From positions 1,081,805 through 1,145,804 of the forward strand of contig CAXASK010000014.1 in assembly GCA_963971535.1 (NCBI GenBank): 64,000 nt of DNA, written 5' to 3'. The stretch is from Notolepis coatsorum. Taxonomy: Eukaryota; Chordata; Actinopteri; Aulopiformes; Paralepididae. Position 1 is the stretch's first letter. Each line of letters starts with the position of its first letter. Positions 24,801 through 38,700 of the stretch are shown here, one piece after another. The translations under genes and the position numbers were made by a program. The notes under the pieces were generated by a model that was not told the DNA's origin, did no database searches, and worked only from the letters and a program-made list of their open reading frames with translations.

Positions 24801-27800
24801 GCGAGTGAAGAGGGCTCTGTGGGACGCAGAGTATAGAGAAATCTGATGAGTAAACAGTAAGCAACATTCTGTCCTGTGTAGTAATATATGTTCACTGTAG
24901 AAGTATAGGGTCTTAGCACAGTAGAAGTATATCTTTTTACAGTAGAAGTACAGTATAGTATCTGTTTACAGTAGAAGTACAGAATAGTATCTGTTTACAG
25001 TAGAAGTACAGTATAGTATCTGTTTACAGTAGAAGTGCAGTATAGTATATTTTTACAGTATAGTATCTGTTTATAGTAGAAGTACAGTATAGTATATGTT
25101 TACAGTAGAAGTACAGTATATTATCTTTTTACAGTAGACGTACAGTATAGTATCTGTTTACAGTAAAAGTACAGTATGGTATCTGTTTACTAACGAAGCT
25201 AACCTGAACCAAGCTAAGCTGAACCAAGCTAAGCTGAACCAAGCTAACCTGAACCAAGCTAACCTGAACCAAGCTAAACTTACCTGAAATAGTCACTGCA
25301 GTCACACAGGAGGGTCTTGTGGGCATTCAACTCAGTGCTGTTGACTTTAATAACCACATCCCAGAACCTTCCCTTATGACGCCGCTCATTAAGGATTGTA
25401 CAGGACATTGTTTCCTTTTCCATGTGGGAATAGCCGGAAACAAGGGAGATCTTCACTTGTCTTCTGAGATCCTCTTCTTCTTCTTCTTTCTTTAGAATGT
25501 CCGGCAGTGTAGACGCATCGTGGCGTATTACTGACCTCCGCAATAATTCTCTGAGAGAATTGTTGAATATACTGTACACAAATGTTCTAGAATGTTCTAT
25601 TATGACATCATACTGTGAAATCACAAATGTTCTAGAATGTTTGATTATGACATCATACTGTGACATCACAAATGTTCTAGAATGTTTGATTATGACATCA
25701 TACTGTGACATCACAAATGTTCTAGAATGTTCTATTATGACATCATACTGTGCCTCACAAATGTTCTAGAATGTTTGATTATGACATCATACTGTGACAT
25801 CACAAATGTTCTAGAATGTTTGATTATGACATCATACTGTGACATCCAGTGATGGGAATAACGGCATTATAAATAACGGCGTTACTAACGGCGTTAGTTT
25901 TTTCAGTAACGAGTAATCTAACGGATTACTCTTCCAATCTTAATAACACCGTTACCGTTACTGCAAAAAATGCGGCGCGTTACTATGATTGAAGCTGTTT
26001 TTTTCATCAGACAGATCTCTGCGCTGAGAAGCAATACTTTTTTTCCTTCGTTAGTGGGCAGTGCGCGATTGGCTGAGGTTGAGTAAAATGTCATGGTAAG
26101 CCAATCAGAGGTGGGCGGGTGTTCGAAAGAATCCAGAGTCTGACACACAGCGACAGTACAAGCGACTCAGTCAACGATAGACCGCGGTTCCGTGTATGTT
26201 TTGATAGTTTGTTTGGCGAGCCCAAATAATCCAAAACTAATCCAACGAACAACACAAGCGAGCAGTCAACGACAGACCGCGGGTCCATGAGCATTTTTTG
26301 TTCACTCTTGTGTTAGTTGTGTTGCAGCGCAGGGCACTACAGTAGTGGAGGCTACATCCTTATCAACAGTGCTGCACTTCCTGGTTTAATAGCACAGTCT
26401 TCAGGTGCTCAGAGATATATATATATATATCTGTATGTCATGCATGTCTTAAATGTCATGATTAGATTAGTTTAGATGATTAGATTCTTATATCTGTATG
26501 TTGTGTATGTCATAAATGTCATGAATTGAAAATGGGGGACCCTGATGTAAACAAGACAAAAGTCTCTCTGGTCTGCATCCCCTTAACAATTGTGTGTATT
26601 GAGCTGTACTGTACCCATTCTGCAATCTGTTCATTAAAATGTGCAATCAATCAGTATATATTTGTTATTTATTTTGGTATAGTGCTTAACAAGCATAATT
26701 TAATGTTGCCCAGTTGTGGCCTGTTGAGGGGCAATACATATAAAAAGTTCCAAAACATCTATTGTGTTTGTATTTGTATGATCCACTATATAAACATAGT
26801 AATTATAATATCTACATACATGGCATTTGATTGGAGGCTATTCTCACTTTGTCCCACAGCAACATTAACCCATTCTCCGCCAATCATGTGTTAAGGCGGG
26901 TTTCTCCGCCATGCGTTGTCTGCCAATCACGCCGTAAGGCGTGTTTGAGATTAATATTTCATATTTTCGTCATGGTATTCATATTTCATGAGCGGATTGG
27001 TCAAATTTGAAAGCTGTTACAAATATTGCAGGGTTTACTTGAATTTGCATTCATTCTTGTGATCACAAAATCCTGGAGGTTGACATTTCCTCTGGCACCG
27101 TGCTGAAAGAAATGAAAGGAACCTTTCACACAATGACGTTGTTAGAAGTCTATTTTGAAATATTTTGGACCGCTTATGAATTTGCAAAGTCCATCTAAAT
27201 CTCTTGGAGTGTGAATGTGATGCATCACCCAAAGGAAACCGCTTCTACTAACCGCTTTTAAAGATCCAGTACAATGATGTTTTAATTTAGTCATAAATTG
27301 CTTATTGTGGAATGTTAAGATCATGAGTATACTTTTTTCAGCTTCAGATGTATCATTTGATTTGTTATAACTTGTTTTAGTGCACCCTCTCTGAGCACAG
27401 CCAACTCTCAGTATGTTGGGGGTCGTGGCCTTCTGTTCATTGAAAGGAGATATCAAGATAGTATCATAATACATTAAGCGTTCAAATGTAAACTAATTCA
27501 TGAGCCCAGTGTGATCGGTTGCTATGGGAGATTAACATTGGCTAACTGTGCTAGCAGGTGATAAATAAATTGTCACCATTGCTGTTGATGTTTTTGAACC
27601 ACTAAACTCAACCTAATTGTAGCAAACAATTTTGATGGGCCAATCAGGGTAACCAGTGTAGATTGGATATCAAAGGGCTTCAGTAATAATTTTCACAACA
27701 GTTCTAACATTTTGGCCAATTTATATCTTATACCTTCTGTAAAAGAAATGCTTGAAAAACAAGATTTTCATGTACTGAATCTTTAACTATATATACAGTA

Positions 27801-29702
27801 TGTCGACACTAGGGGTGTAACGGTACGTCTATTCGTCCCATGAATTTACGGTACGGCCGTCACGGTGCGGTACGCGCAGCCATACGGCGAATACGCCCCA
27901 CAGCTCAAACACACCAGTCCCACATGCAGGCACTCGCGAGGTTCCGTGCGAGAACAGCGTGCGTTGCTGCCCGGGCACACCAAGTCCGACTTCAGTTCAG
28001 AGCGGGCGAAAGTGCACAGAGAAAGGCACATACATTGGAACAGCTGCAGGGTCATTACTATTTACAGTTTTCTTTCGTTTTCTTGTTCGCCCAATAACGT
28101 TAACCAAATGAAACCAATGGAAAGAAACACACACGCGTCGCCGACACACACACACACACGCCAACAAACGCATCAACATTCTCCCCCGCCGGACTCACAG
28201 GCACAATCAAATAAGAAAAATAAACATACTTTTCCGGACAGATCATCTGAGCTCCACTGTGTTTAAATCCAAATAATCCTCTGCCATTGTTGTAATATGT
28301 CATCTGTTCTCTAGTATTCAGTCTCGTCGTGAAGTTAAATTCTCTCTAGAAGTGAAACTGAAACTTAGCAAGGATAAGTTGTTAAAGGGGCAGTAGGCAA
28401 GTGGATGCCTGAACACAGAGTGACACCAGTATCACTGACTACCACGGCAAGCCTATAGAAAATTATTCTATTTAATAATAATAATTATAATTATAATTAT
28501 CATAAATATAATATATAAATAAATTTTTTTTATTAAAAAAAGTATATTAATAATAATTATTATAAATATTCTTTTTCTGTTGTACCGAACTCGTACCGAA
28601 CCGTGACCCCCAATACCGAGGTGCGTACCGAACCGTGGCTTCTCTGTACCGTTGCACCCCTAGTGGACGCTATTGAAAAGACAAGACATCTATTGAAAAA
28701 CAGACTTACTGTGTGCTGAAGAATTCACACGTCTACCACGGTGTAATATATATTATTATTATTATTATATATATTATACCATTGTGCCGTGGTTTGGCTT
28801 CCCATCAGGAACTACACGCCCTGGCGGTGCAGCTCCGGCGGGATGTGGTGGCGGCGCGCACAGGGGCCGACCACCTGGAGGAGAAGCTGAAGGCGGAGAT
28901 CCTGTTCCTGAAGGAGCAGCTGCAGGCGGAGACGTGTCTGAAGGAGAACCTGGAGGACACCCTGCAGCTGGAGATAGAGGGCTGCAAGGAGGAGATAGGT
29001 GAGAACCTGGAGGGCACCCTGCAGCTGGAGATAGAGGGCTGCAAGGAGGAGATAGGTGAGAACCTGGAGGACACCCTGCAGCTGGAGATAGAGGGCTGCA
29101 AGGAGGAGATAGGTGAGAACCTGGAGGACACCCTGCAGCTGGAGATAGAGGGCTGCAAGGAGGAGATAGGTGAGAACCTGGAGGACACCCTGCAGCTGGA
29201 GATAGAGGGCTGCAAGGAGGAGATAGGTGAGAACCTGGAGGGCACCCTGCAGCTGGAGATAGAGGGCTGCAAGGAGGAGATAGGTGAGAACCTGGAGGAC
29301 ACCCTGCAGCTGGAGATAGAGGGCTGCAAGGAGGAGATCGGTGAGACTTGGTCACGTAGAGCGCCCCACTGTAGATACATAGAGCTGTGAGGAGATGGAT
29401 AGAGGGCTGCAAGGAGGAGATCGGTGAGACTTGGTCACGTAGAGCGCCCCACTGTAGATACATAGAGCTGTGAGGAGATGGATAGAGGGCTGCAAGGAGG
29501 AGATCGGTGAGACTTGGTCACGTAGAGCGCCCCACTGTAGATACATAGAGCTGTGAGGAGATGGATAGAGGGCTGCAAGGAGGAGATCGGTGAGACTTGG
29601 TCATGTAGAGCAGGGGTTCCCAAACTTATCAGGCCGCGACCCAAAAATAACGGTGTCAGAGAGCCGCGACCCCCACTATTATAGGAGGTAAACATTTTTA
29701 CA

Positions 29703-29752
<50 letters not shown>

Positions 29753-32700
29753 TTATAAATAAATGGAAATGTATGGTTAAAACATGCACACGTTCAAACG
29801 CACACACACTAATAAGCATTGGAGGCTTTTAACCAGGGCAAGAGAGAGAGAGAGATAGTTCTCCAACTTGTGTGAGTTGCAGTGATCTCCTGGTTGTTCC
29901 CCATCTAGGTTATTCTAACTATTGCGCTGCTGCAACTAGAAACACTGTCCTGGCCCCCCCCCCCCCCCCCCCCCGCGGCGACCCCGACTTTGGGAACCCC
30001 TGATGTAGAGCGCCCAACTGTAGATACATAGAGCTGTGAGGAGATGGAAGAGTAGACTGTAGAGCCATATTTTTCATACAAGTGCAACTCACGGTATTTA
30101 GATGTACTTACTTACCATAAAAAGACAGTACATAAAGAAACATCAAATATACAGATACAAAAAAATTCAATAATCTGAGTACATCTTAATGTATCTAAAA
30201 TGAAAAAAGAAAAAAACAAAGCCTATATAATTGTATATGCATAATGTTGATTTGTGCAATTGAAGAACCATATAATCATGGTTTTCATCCGCAATATGAT
30301 AATCATGTGATGTTATACAGTATGCTAACTGTTTTAATATGCCAGTTCAGATGCATCATTGTATTTCCCCGTGGTCCGCTGGTTAATCCACGTTTCAAAC
30401 CAGCTGTTTTCAATACACGTCCGGGTCATGTTCCGGGGGGGTGTGTGTCGTACGTCATTGCATCTGACTACATGATTGCTGAAGATAATAGTGTTGTAGT
30501 TACCCAGGAACTGTAGGAGCTGGGACAGTGTTTCTCTTCATGGTCACAAACGGAAAGAGTTTAATTCTCATCCACCACAGTGGGAACCGTCTGCCAATTT
30601 AATTTCACCAAAGACATCTAGAGACATTCCCTTTCACATCTACAGATATATTCTTTATTTTTTATGCTTTTGTGTCTTCCTCTCAAGTCCCTCTCTTTCT
30701 ACTCTTCTTTCTTCTCCATTGGTGACTGTTGTTCAGACATCTTGGAAGGTACGAGGCACCCCTCACTTAAAAGAGTACTGTCGTGGTAAAGACTTTTCAG
30801 AGGCACCTCACTTAAAAGAGTACTGTCGTGGTAAAGACTTTTCAGAGGCACCTCACTTAAAAGAGAGTACTGTCGTGGTAAAGACTTTTCAGAGGCACCT
30901 CACTTAAAAGAGTACTGTCGTGGTAAAGACTTTTCAGAGGCACCTCTCACTTAAAAGAGTACTGTCGTGGTAAAGACTTTTCAGAGGCACCTCACTTAAA
31001 AGAGTACTGTCGTGGTAAAGACTTTTCCGAGGCACCCCTCACTTAAAAGAGTACTGTCGTGGTAAAGACTTTTCAGAGGCACCTCCCACTTAAAAGAGTA
31101 CTGTCGTGGTAAAGACTTTTCAGAGGCACCTCACTTAAAAGAGTACTGTCGTGGTAAAGACTTTTCAGAGGCACCTCACTTAAAAGAGTACTGTCGTGGT
31201 AAAGACTTTTCAGAGGCACCTCACTTAAAAGAGTACTGTCGTGGTAAAGACTTTTCAGAGGCACCTCACTTAAAGAGTACTGTCGTGGTAAAGACTTTTC
31301 AGAGGCACCTCACTTAAAAAAGAGTACTGTCGTGGGAAAGACTTTTCAGAGGCACCTCACTTAAAAGAGTACTGTCGTGGTAAAGACTTTTCAGAGGCAC
31401 CTCACTTAAAAGAGTACTGTCGTGGTAAAGACTTTTCAGAGGCACCTCTCACTTAAAAGAGTACTGTCGTGGGAAAGACTTTTCAGAGGCACCTCACTTA
31501 AAAGAGTACTGTCGTGGTAAAGACTTTTCAGAGGCACCCCTCACTTAAAAGAGTACTGTCGTGGTAAAGACTTTTCAGAGGCACCTCACTTAAAAGAGTA
31601 CTGTCGTGGTAAAGACTTTTCAGAGGCACCTCACTTAAAAGAGTACTGTCGTGGTAAAGACTTTTCAGAGGCACCTCACACTTAAAAGAGTACTGTCGTG
31701 GGAAAGACTTTTCAGAGGCACCTCACACTTAAAAGAGTACTGTCGTGGTAAAGACTTTTCAGAGGCACCTCTCACTTAAAAGAGTACTGTCGTGGTAAAG
31801 ACTTTTCAGAGGCACCTCACACTTAAAAGAGTACTGTCGTGGTAAAGACTTTTCAGAGGCACCTCACTTAAAAGAGTACTGTCGTGGTAAAGACTTTTCA
31901 GAGGCACCCCTCACTTAAAAGAGTACTGTCGTGGTAAAGACTTTTCAGAGGCACCTCACTTAAAAGAGTACTGTCGTGGTAAAGACTTTTCAGAGGCACC
32001 TCACTTAAAAGAGTACTGTCGTGGTAAAGACTTTTCAGAGGCACCCCTCACTTAAAAGAGTACTGTCGTGGTAAAGACTTTTCAGAGGCACCTCACTTAA
32101 AAGAGTACTGTCGTGGTAAAGACTTTTCAGAGGCACCCCTCACTTAAAAGAGTACTGTCGTGGTAAAGACTTTTCAGAGGCACCTCACTTAAAAGAGTAC
32201 TGTCGTGGTAAAGACTTTTCAGAGGCACCTCCCACTTAAAAGAGTACTGTCGTGGTAAAGACTTTTCAGAGGCACCTCTCACTTAAAAGAGTACTGTCGT
32301 GGTAAAGACTTTTCAGAGGCACCTCCCACTTAAAAGAGTACTGTCGTGGTAAAGACTTTTCAGAGGCACCTCCCACTTAAAAGAGTACTGTCGTGGTAAA
32401 GACTTTTCAGAGGCACCTCACTTAAAAGAGTACTGTCGTGGTAAAGACTTTTCAGAGGCACCTCACTTAAAAGAGAGTACTGTCGTGGTAAAGACTTTTC
32501 AGAGGCACCTCACTTAAAAGAGTACTGTCGTGGTAAAGACTTTTCAGAGGCACCTCACTTAAAAGAGTACTGTCGTGGTAAAGACTTTTCAGAGGCACCT
32601 CTCACTTAAAAGAGTACTGTCGTGGTAAAGACTTTTCAGAGGCACCTCACTTAAAAGAGTACTGTCGTGGTAAAGACTTTTCAGAGGCACCTCACTTAAA

Positions 32701-35700
32701 AGAGAGTACTGTCGTGGTAAAGACTTTTCAGAGGCACCTCACTTAAAAGAGTACTGTCGTGGTAAAGACTTTTCAGAGGCACCTCACTTAAAAGAGTACT
32801 GTCGTGGTAAAGACTTTTCAGAGGCACCTCACTTAAAAGAGTACTGTCGTGGTAAAGACTTTTCAGAGGCACCTCACTTAAAAGAGTACTGTCGTGGTAA
32901 AGACTTTTCAGAGGCACCTCACTTAAAAGAGTACTGTCGTGGTAAAGACTTTTCAGAGGCACCTCACTTAAAAGAGTACTGTCGTGGTAAAGACTTTTCA
33001 GAAGCACCTCACTTAAAAGAGTACTGTCGTGGTAAAGACTTTTCAGAGGCACCTCTCACTTAAAAGAGTACTGTCGTGGTAAAGACTTTTCAGAGGCACC
33101 TCTCACTTAAAAGAGTACTGTCGTGGTAAAGACTTTTCAGAGGCACCTCTCACTTAAAAGAGTACTGTCGTGGTAAAGACTTTTCAGAGGCACCTCACTT
33201 AAAAGAGTACTGTCGTGGTAAAGACTTTTCAGAGGCACCTCCCACTTAAAAGAGTACTGTCGTGGTAAAGACTTTTCAGAGGCACCTCCCACTTAAAAGA
33301 GTACTGTCGTGGTAAAGACTTTTCAGAGGCACCTCTCACTTAAAAGAGTACTGTCGTGGTAAAGACTTTTCAGAGGCACCTCACTTAAAAGAGTACTGTC
33401 GTGGTAAAGACTTTTCAGAGGCACCTCTCACTTAAAAGAGTACTGTCGTGGTAAAGACTTTTCAGAGGCACCTCACTTAAAAGAGTACTGTCGTGGTAAA
33501 GACTTTTCAGAGGCACCTCACTTAAAAGAGTACTGTCGTGGTAAAGACTTTTCAGAGGCACCTCACTTAAAAGAGTACTGTCGTGGTAAAGACTTTTCAG
33601 AGGCACCTCCCACTTAAAAGAGTACTGTCGTGGTAAAGACTTTTCAGAGGCACCTCTCACTTAAAAGAGTACTGTCGTGGTAAAGACTTTTCAGAGGCAC
33701 CTCCCACTTAAAAGAGTACTGTCGTGGTAAAGACTTTTCAGAGGCACCTCACTTAAAAGAGTACTGTCGTGGTAAAGACTTTTCAGAGGCACCTCTCACT
33801 TAAAAGAGTACTGTCGTGGTAAAGACTTTTCAGAGGCACCTCCCACTTAAAAGAGTACTGTCGTGGTAAAGACTTTTCAGAGGCACCTCACTTAAAAGAG
33901 TACTGTCGTGGTAAAGACTTTTCAGAGGCACCTCACTTAAAAGAGTACTGTCGTGGTAAAGACTTTTCAGAGGCACCTCCCACTTAAAAGAGTACTGTCG
34001 TGGTAAAGACTTTTCAGAGGCACCTCACTTAAAAGAGTACTGTCGTGGTAAAGACTTTTCAGAGGCACCTCACTTAAAAGAGTACTGTCGTGGTAAAGAC
34101 TTTTCAGAGGCACCTCACTTAAAAGAGTACTGTCGTGGTAAAGACTTTTCAGAGGCACCTCACTTAAAAGAGTACTGTCGTGGTAAAGACTTTTCAGAGG
34201 CACCCCTCACTTAAAAGAGTACTGTCGTGGTAAAGACTTTTCAGAGGCACCTCACTTAAAAGAGTACTGTCGTGGTAAAGACTTTTCAGAGGCACCTCAC
34301 TTAAAAGAGTACTGTCGTGGTAAAGACTTTTCAGAGGCACCTCACTTAAAAGAGTACTGTCGTGGTAAAGACTTTTCAGAGGCACCTCACTTAAAAGAGT
34401 ACTGTCGTGGTAAAGACTTTTCAGAGGCACCTCACTTAAAAGAGTACTGTCGTGGTAAAGACTTTTCAGAGGCACCTCTCACTTAAAAGAGTACTGTCGT
34501 GGTAAAGACTTTTCAGAGGCACCTCACTTAAAAGAGTACTGTCGTGGTAAAGACTTTTCAGAGGCACCTCACTTAAAAGAGTACTGTCGTGGTAAAGACT
34601 TTTCAGAGGCACCTCACTTAAAAGAGTACTGTCGTGGTAAAGACTTTTCAGAGGCACCTCCCACTTAAAAGAGTACTGTCGTGGTAAAGACTTTTCAGAG
34701 GCACCTCACTTAAAAGAGTACTGTCGTGGTAAAGACTTTTCAGAGGCACCTCACTTAAAAGAGTACTGTCGTGGTAAAGACTTTTCAGAGGCACCTCCCA
34801 CTTAAAAGAGTACTGTCGTGGTAAAGACTTTTCAGAGGCACCTCACTTAAAAGAGTACTGTCGTGGTAAAGACTTTTCAGAGGCACCTCACTTAAAAGAG
34901 AGTACTGTCGTGGTAAAGACTTTTCAGAGGCACCTCACTTAAAAGAGTACTGTCGTGGTAAAGACTTTTCAGAGGCACCTCACTTAAAAGAGTACTGTCG
35001 TGGTAAAGACTTTTCAGAGGCACCTCTCACTTAAAAGAGTACTGTCGTGGTAAAGACTTTTCAGAGGCACCTCACTTAAAAGAGTACTGTCGTGGTAAAG
35101 ACTTTTCAGAGGCACCTCACTTAAAAGAGAGTACTGTCGTGGTAAAGACTTTTCAGAGGCACCTCACTTAAAAGAGTACTGTCGTGGTAAAGACTTTTCA
35201 GAGGCACCTCACTTAAAAGAGTACTGTCGTGGTAAAGACTTTTCAGAGGCACCTCACTTAAAAGAGTACTGTCGTGGTAAAGACTTTTCAGAGGCACCTC
35301 ACTTAAAAGAGTACTGTCGTGGTAAATACTTTTCAGAGGCACCTCACTTAAAAGAGTACTGTCGTGGTAAAGACTTTTCAGAGGCACCTCACTTAAAAGA
35401 GTACTGTCGTGGTAAAGACTTTTCAGAGGCACCTCACTTAAAAGAGTACTGTCGTGGTAAAGACTTTTCAGAGGCACCTCCCACTTAAAAGAGTACTGTC
35501 GTGGTAAAGACTTTTCAGAGGCACCTCACTTAAAAGAGTACTGTCGTGGTAAAGACTTTTCAGAGGCACCTCACTTAAAAGAGTACTGTCGTGGTAAAGA
35601 CTTTTCAGAGGCACCTCACTTAAAAGAGTACTGTCGTGGTAAAGACTTTTCAGAGGCACCTCACTTAAAAGAGTACTGTCGTGGTAAAGACTTTTCAGAG

Positions 35701-38700
35701 GCACCTCACTTAAAAGAGAGTACTGTCGTGGTAAAGACTTTTCAGAGGCACCTCACTTAAAAGAGTACTGTCGTGGTAAAGACTTTTCAGAGGCACCTCA
35801 CTTAAAAGAGTACTGTCGTGGTAAAGACTTTTCAGAGGCACCTCTCACTTAAAAGAGTACTGTCGTGGTAAAGACTTTTCAGAGGCACCTCACTTAAAAG
35901 AGTACTGTCGTGGTAAAGACTTTTCAGAGGCACCTCACTTAAAAGAGAGTACTGTCGTGGTAAAGACTTTTCAGAGGCACCTCACTTAAAAGAGTACTGT
36001 CGTGGTAAAGACTTTTCAGAGGCACCTCACTTAAAAGAGTACTGTCGTGGTAAAGACTTTTCAGAGGCACCTCACTTAAAAGAGTACTGTCGTGGTAAAG
36101 ACTTTTCAGAGGCACCTCACTTAAAAGAGTACTGTCGTGGTAAAGACTTTTCAGAGGCACCTCACTTAAAAGAGTACTGTCGTGGTAAAGACTTTTCAGA
36201 GGCACCTCACTTAAAAGAGTACTGTCGTGGTAAAGACTTTTCAGAGGCACCTCACTTAAAAGAGTACTGTCGTGGTAAAGACTTTTCAGAGGCACCCCTC
36301 ACTTAAAAGAGTACTGTCGTGGTAAAGACTTTTCAGAGGCACCTCACTTAAAAGAGTACTGTCGTGGTAAAGACTTTTCAGAGGCACCTCACTTAAAAGA
36401 GTACTGTCGTGGGAAAGACTTTTCAGAGGCACCTCACTTAAAAGAGTACTGTCGTGGTAAAGACTTTTCAGAGGCACCTCTCACTTAAAAGAGTACTGTC
36501 GTGGTAAAGACTTTTCAGAGGCACCTCTCACTTAAAAGAGTACTGTCGTGGTAAAGACTTTTCAGAGGCACCTCTCACTTAAAAGAGTACTGTCGTGGTA
36601 AAGACTTTTCAGAGGCACCTCACTTAAAAGAGTACTGTCGTGGTAAAGACTTTTCAGAGGCACCTCACTTAAAAGAGTACTGTCGTGGTAAAGACTTTTC
36701 AGAGGCACCTCACTTAAAAGAGTACTGTCGTGGTAAAGACTTTTCAGAGGCACCTCACTTAAAAGAGTACTGTCGTGGTAAAGACTTTTCAGAGGCACCT
36801 CCCACTTAAAAGAGTACTGTCGTGGTAAAGACTTTTCAGAGGCACCTCTCACTTAAAAGAGTACTGTCGTGGTAAAGACTTTTCAGAGGCACCTCCCACT
36901 TAAAAGAGTACTGTCGTGGTAAAGACTTTTCAGAGGCACCTCACTTAAAAGAGTACTGTCGTGGTAAAGACTTTTCAGAGGCACCTCTCACTTAAAAGAG
37001 TACTGTCGTGGTAAAGACTTTTCAGAGGCACCTCCCACTTAAAAGAGTACTGTCGTGGTAAAGACTTTTCAGAGGCACCTCACTTAAAAGAGTACTGTCG
37101 TGGTAAAGACTTTTCAGAGGCACCTCACTTAAAAGAGTACTGTCGTGGTAAAGACTTTTCAGAGGCACCTCCCACTTAAAAGAGTACTGTCGTGGTAAAG
37201 ACTTTTCAGAGGCACCTCACTTAAAAGAGTACTGTCGTGGTAAAGACTTTTCAGAGGCACCTCACTTAAAAGAGTACTGTCGTGGTAAAGACTTTTCAGA
37301 GGCACCTCACTTAAAAGAGTACTGTCGTGGTAAAGACTTTTCAGAGGCACCTCACTTAAAAGAGTACTGTCGTGGTAAAGACTTTTCAGAGGCACCCCTC
37401 ACTTAAAAGAGTACTGTCGTGGTAAAGACTTTTCAGAGGCACCTCACTTAAAAGAGTACTGTCGTGGTAAAGACTTTTCAGAGGCACCTCACTTAAAAGA
37501 GTACTGTCGTGGTAAAGACTTTTCAGAGGCACCTCACTTAAAAGAGTACTGTCGTGGTAAAGACTTTTCAGAGGCACCCCTCACTTAAAAGAGTACTGTC
37601 GTGGTAAAGACTTTTCAGAGGCACCTCACTTAAAAGAGTACTGTCGTGGTAAAGACTTTTCAGAGGCACCTCACTTAAAAGAGTACTGTCGTGGTAAAGA
37701 CTTTTCAGAGGCACCTCACTTAAAAGAGTACTGTCGTGGTAAAGACTTTTCAGAGGCACCTCTCACTTAAAAGAGTACTGTCGTGGTAAAGACTTTTCAG
37801 AGGCACCTCACTTAAAAGAGTACTGTCGTGGTAAAGACTTTTCAGAGGCACCTCACTTAAAAGAGTACTGTCGTGGTAAAGACTTTTCAGAGGCACCTCA
37901 CTTAAAAGAGTACTGTCGTGGTAAAGACTTTTCAGAGGCACCCCTCACTTAAAAGAGTACTGTCGTGGTAAAGACTTTTCAGAGGCACCTCACTTAAAAG
38001 AGTACTGTCGTGGTAAAGACTTTTCAGAGGCACCTCACTTAAAAGAGTACTGTCGTGGTAAAGACTTTTCAGAGGCACCTCACTTAAAAGAGTACTGTCG
38101 TGGGAAAGACTTTTCAGAGGCACCTCTCACTTAAAAGAGTACTGTCGTGGTAAAGACTTTTCAGAGGCACCCCTCACTTAAAAGAGTACTGTCGTGGTAA
38201 AGACTTTTCAGAGGCACCCCTCACTTAAAAGAGTACTGTCGTGGTAAAGACTTTTCAGAGGCACCCCTCACTTAAAAAGAGTACTGTCGTGGTAAAGACT
38301 TTTCAGAGGCACCTCTCACTTAAAAGAGTACTGTCGTGGTAAAGACTTTTCAGAGGCACCTCACACTTAAAAGAGTACTGTCGTGGTAAAGACTTTTCAG
38401 AGGCACCTCTCACTTAAAAGAGTACTGTCGTGGTAAAGACTTTTCAGAGGCACCTCACTTAAAAGAGTACTGTCGTGGTAAAGACTTTTCAGAGGCACCT
38501 CACTTAAAAGAGTACTGTCGTGGTAAAGACTTTTCAGAGGCACCCCTCACTTAAAAGAGTACTGTCGTGGTAAAGACTTTTCAGAGGCACCTCACTTAAA
38601 AGAGTACTGTCGTGGTAAAGACTTTTCAGAGGCACCTCACTTAAAAGAGTACTGTCGTGGTAAAGACTTTTCAGAGGCACCTCCCACTTAAAAGAGTACT

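Larger units (their letters stand above)
26071..27809. other. Intron sequence with L2-tail and dispersed fragments
   Basis: It contains a short AT microsatellite (26417-26430), an L2-type 3' UTR copy (26490-26645), a piggyBac-like end motif ttaacccattctccgccaat near 26867 without a visible partner, and dispersed repeat copy B (27000-27160). Nothing else is recognised in 27160-27809, and there is no convincing exon. Confidence 0.5.

Noticed and set aside
26867-27000. A third piggyBac-like element (ttaacccattctccgccaat)
   Set aside because: No partner terminus or second TTAA with inverted sequence was found nearby.
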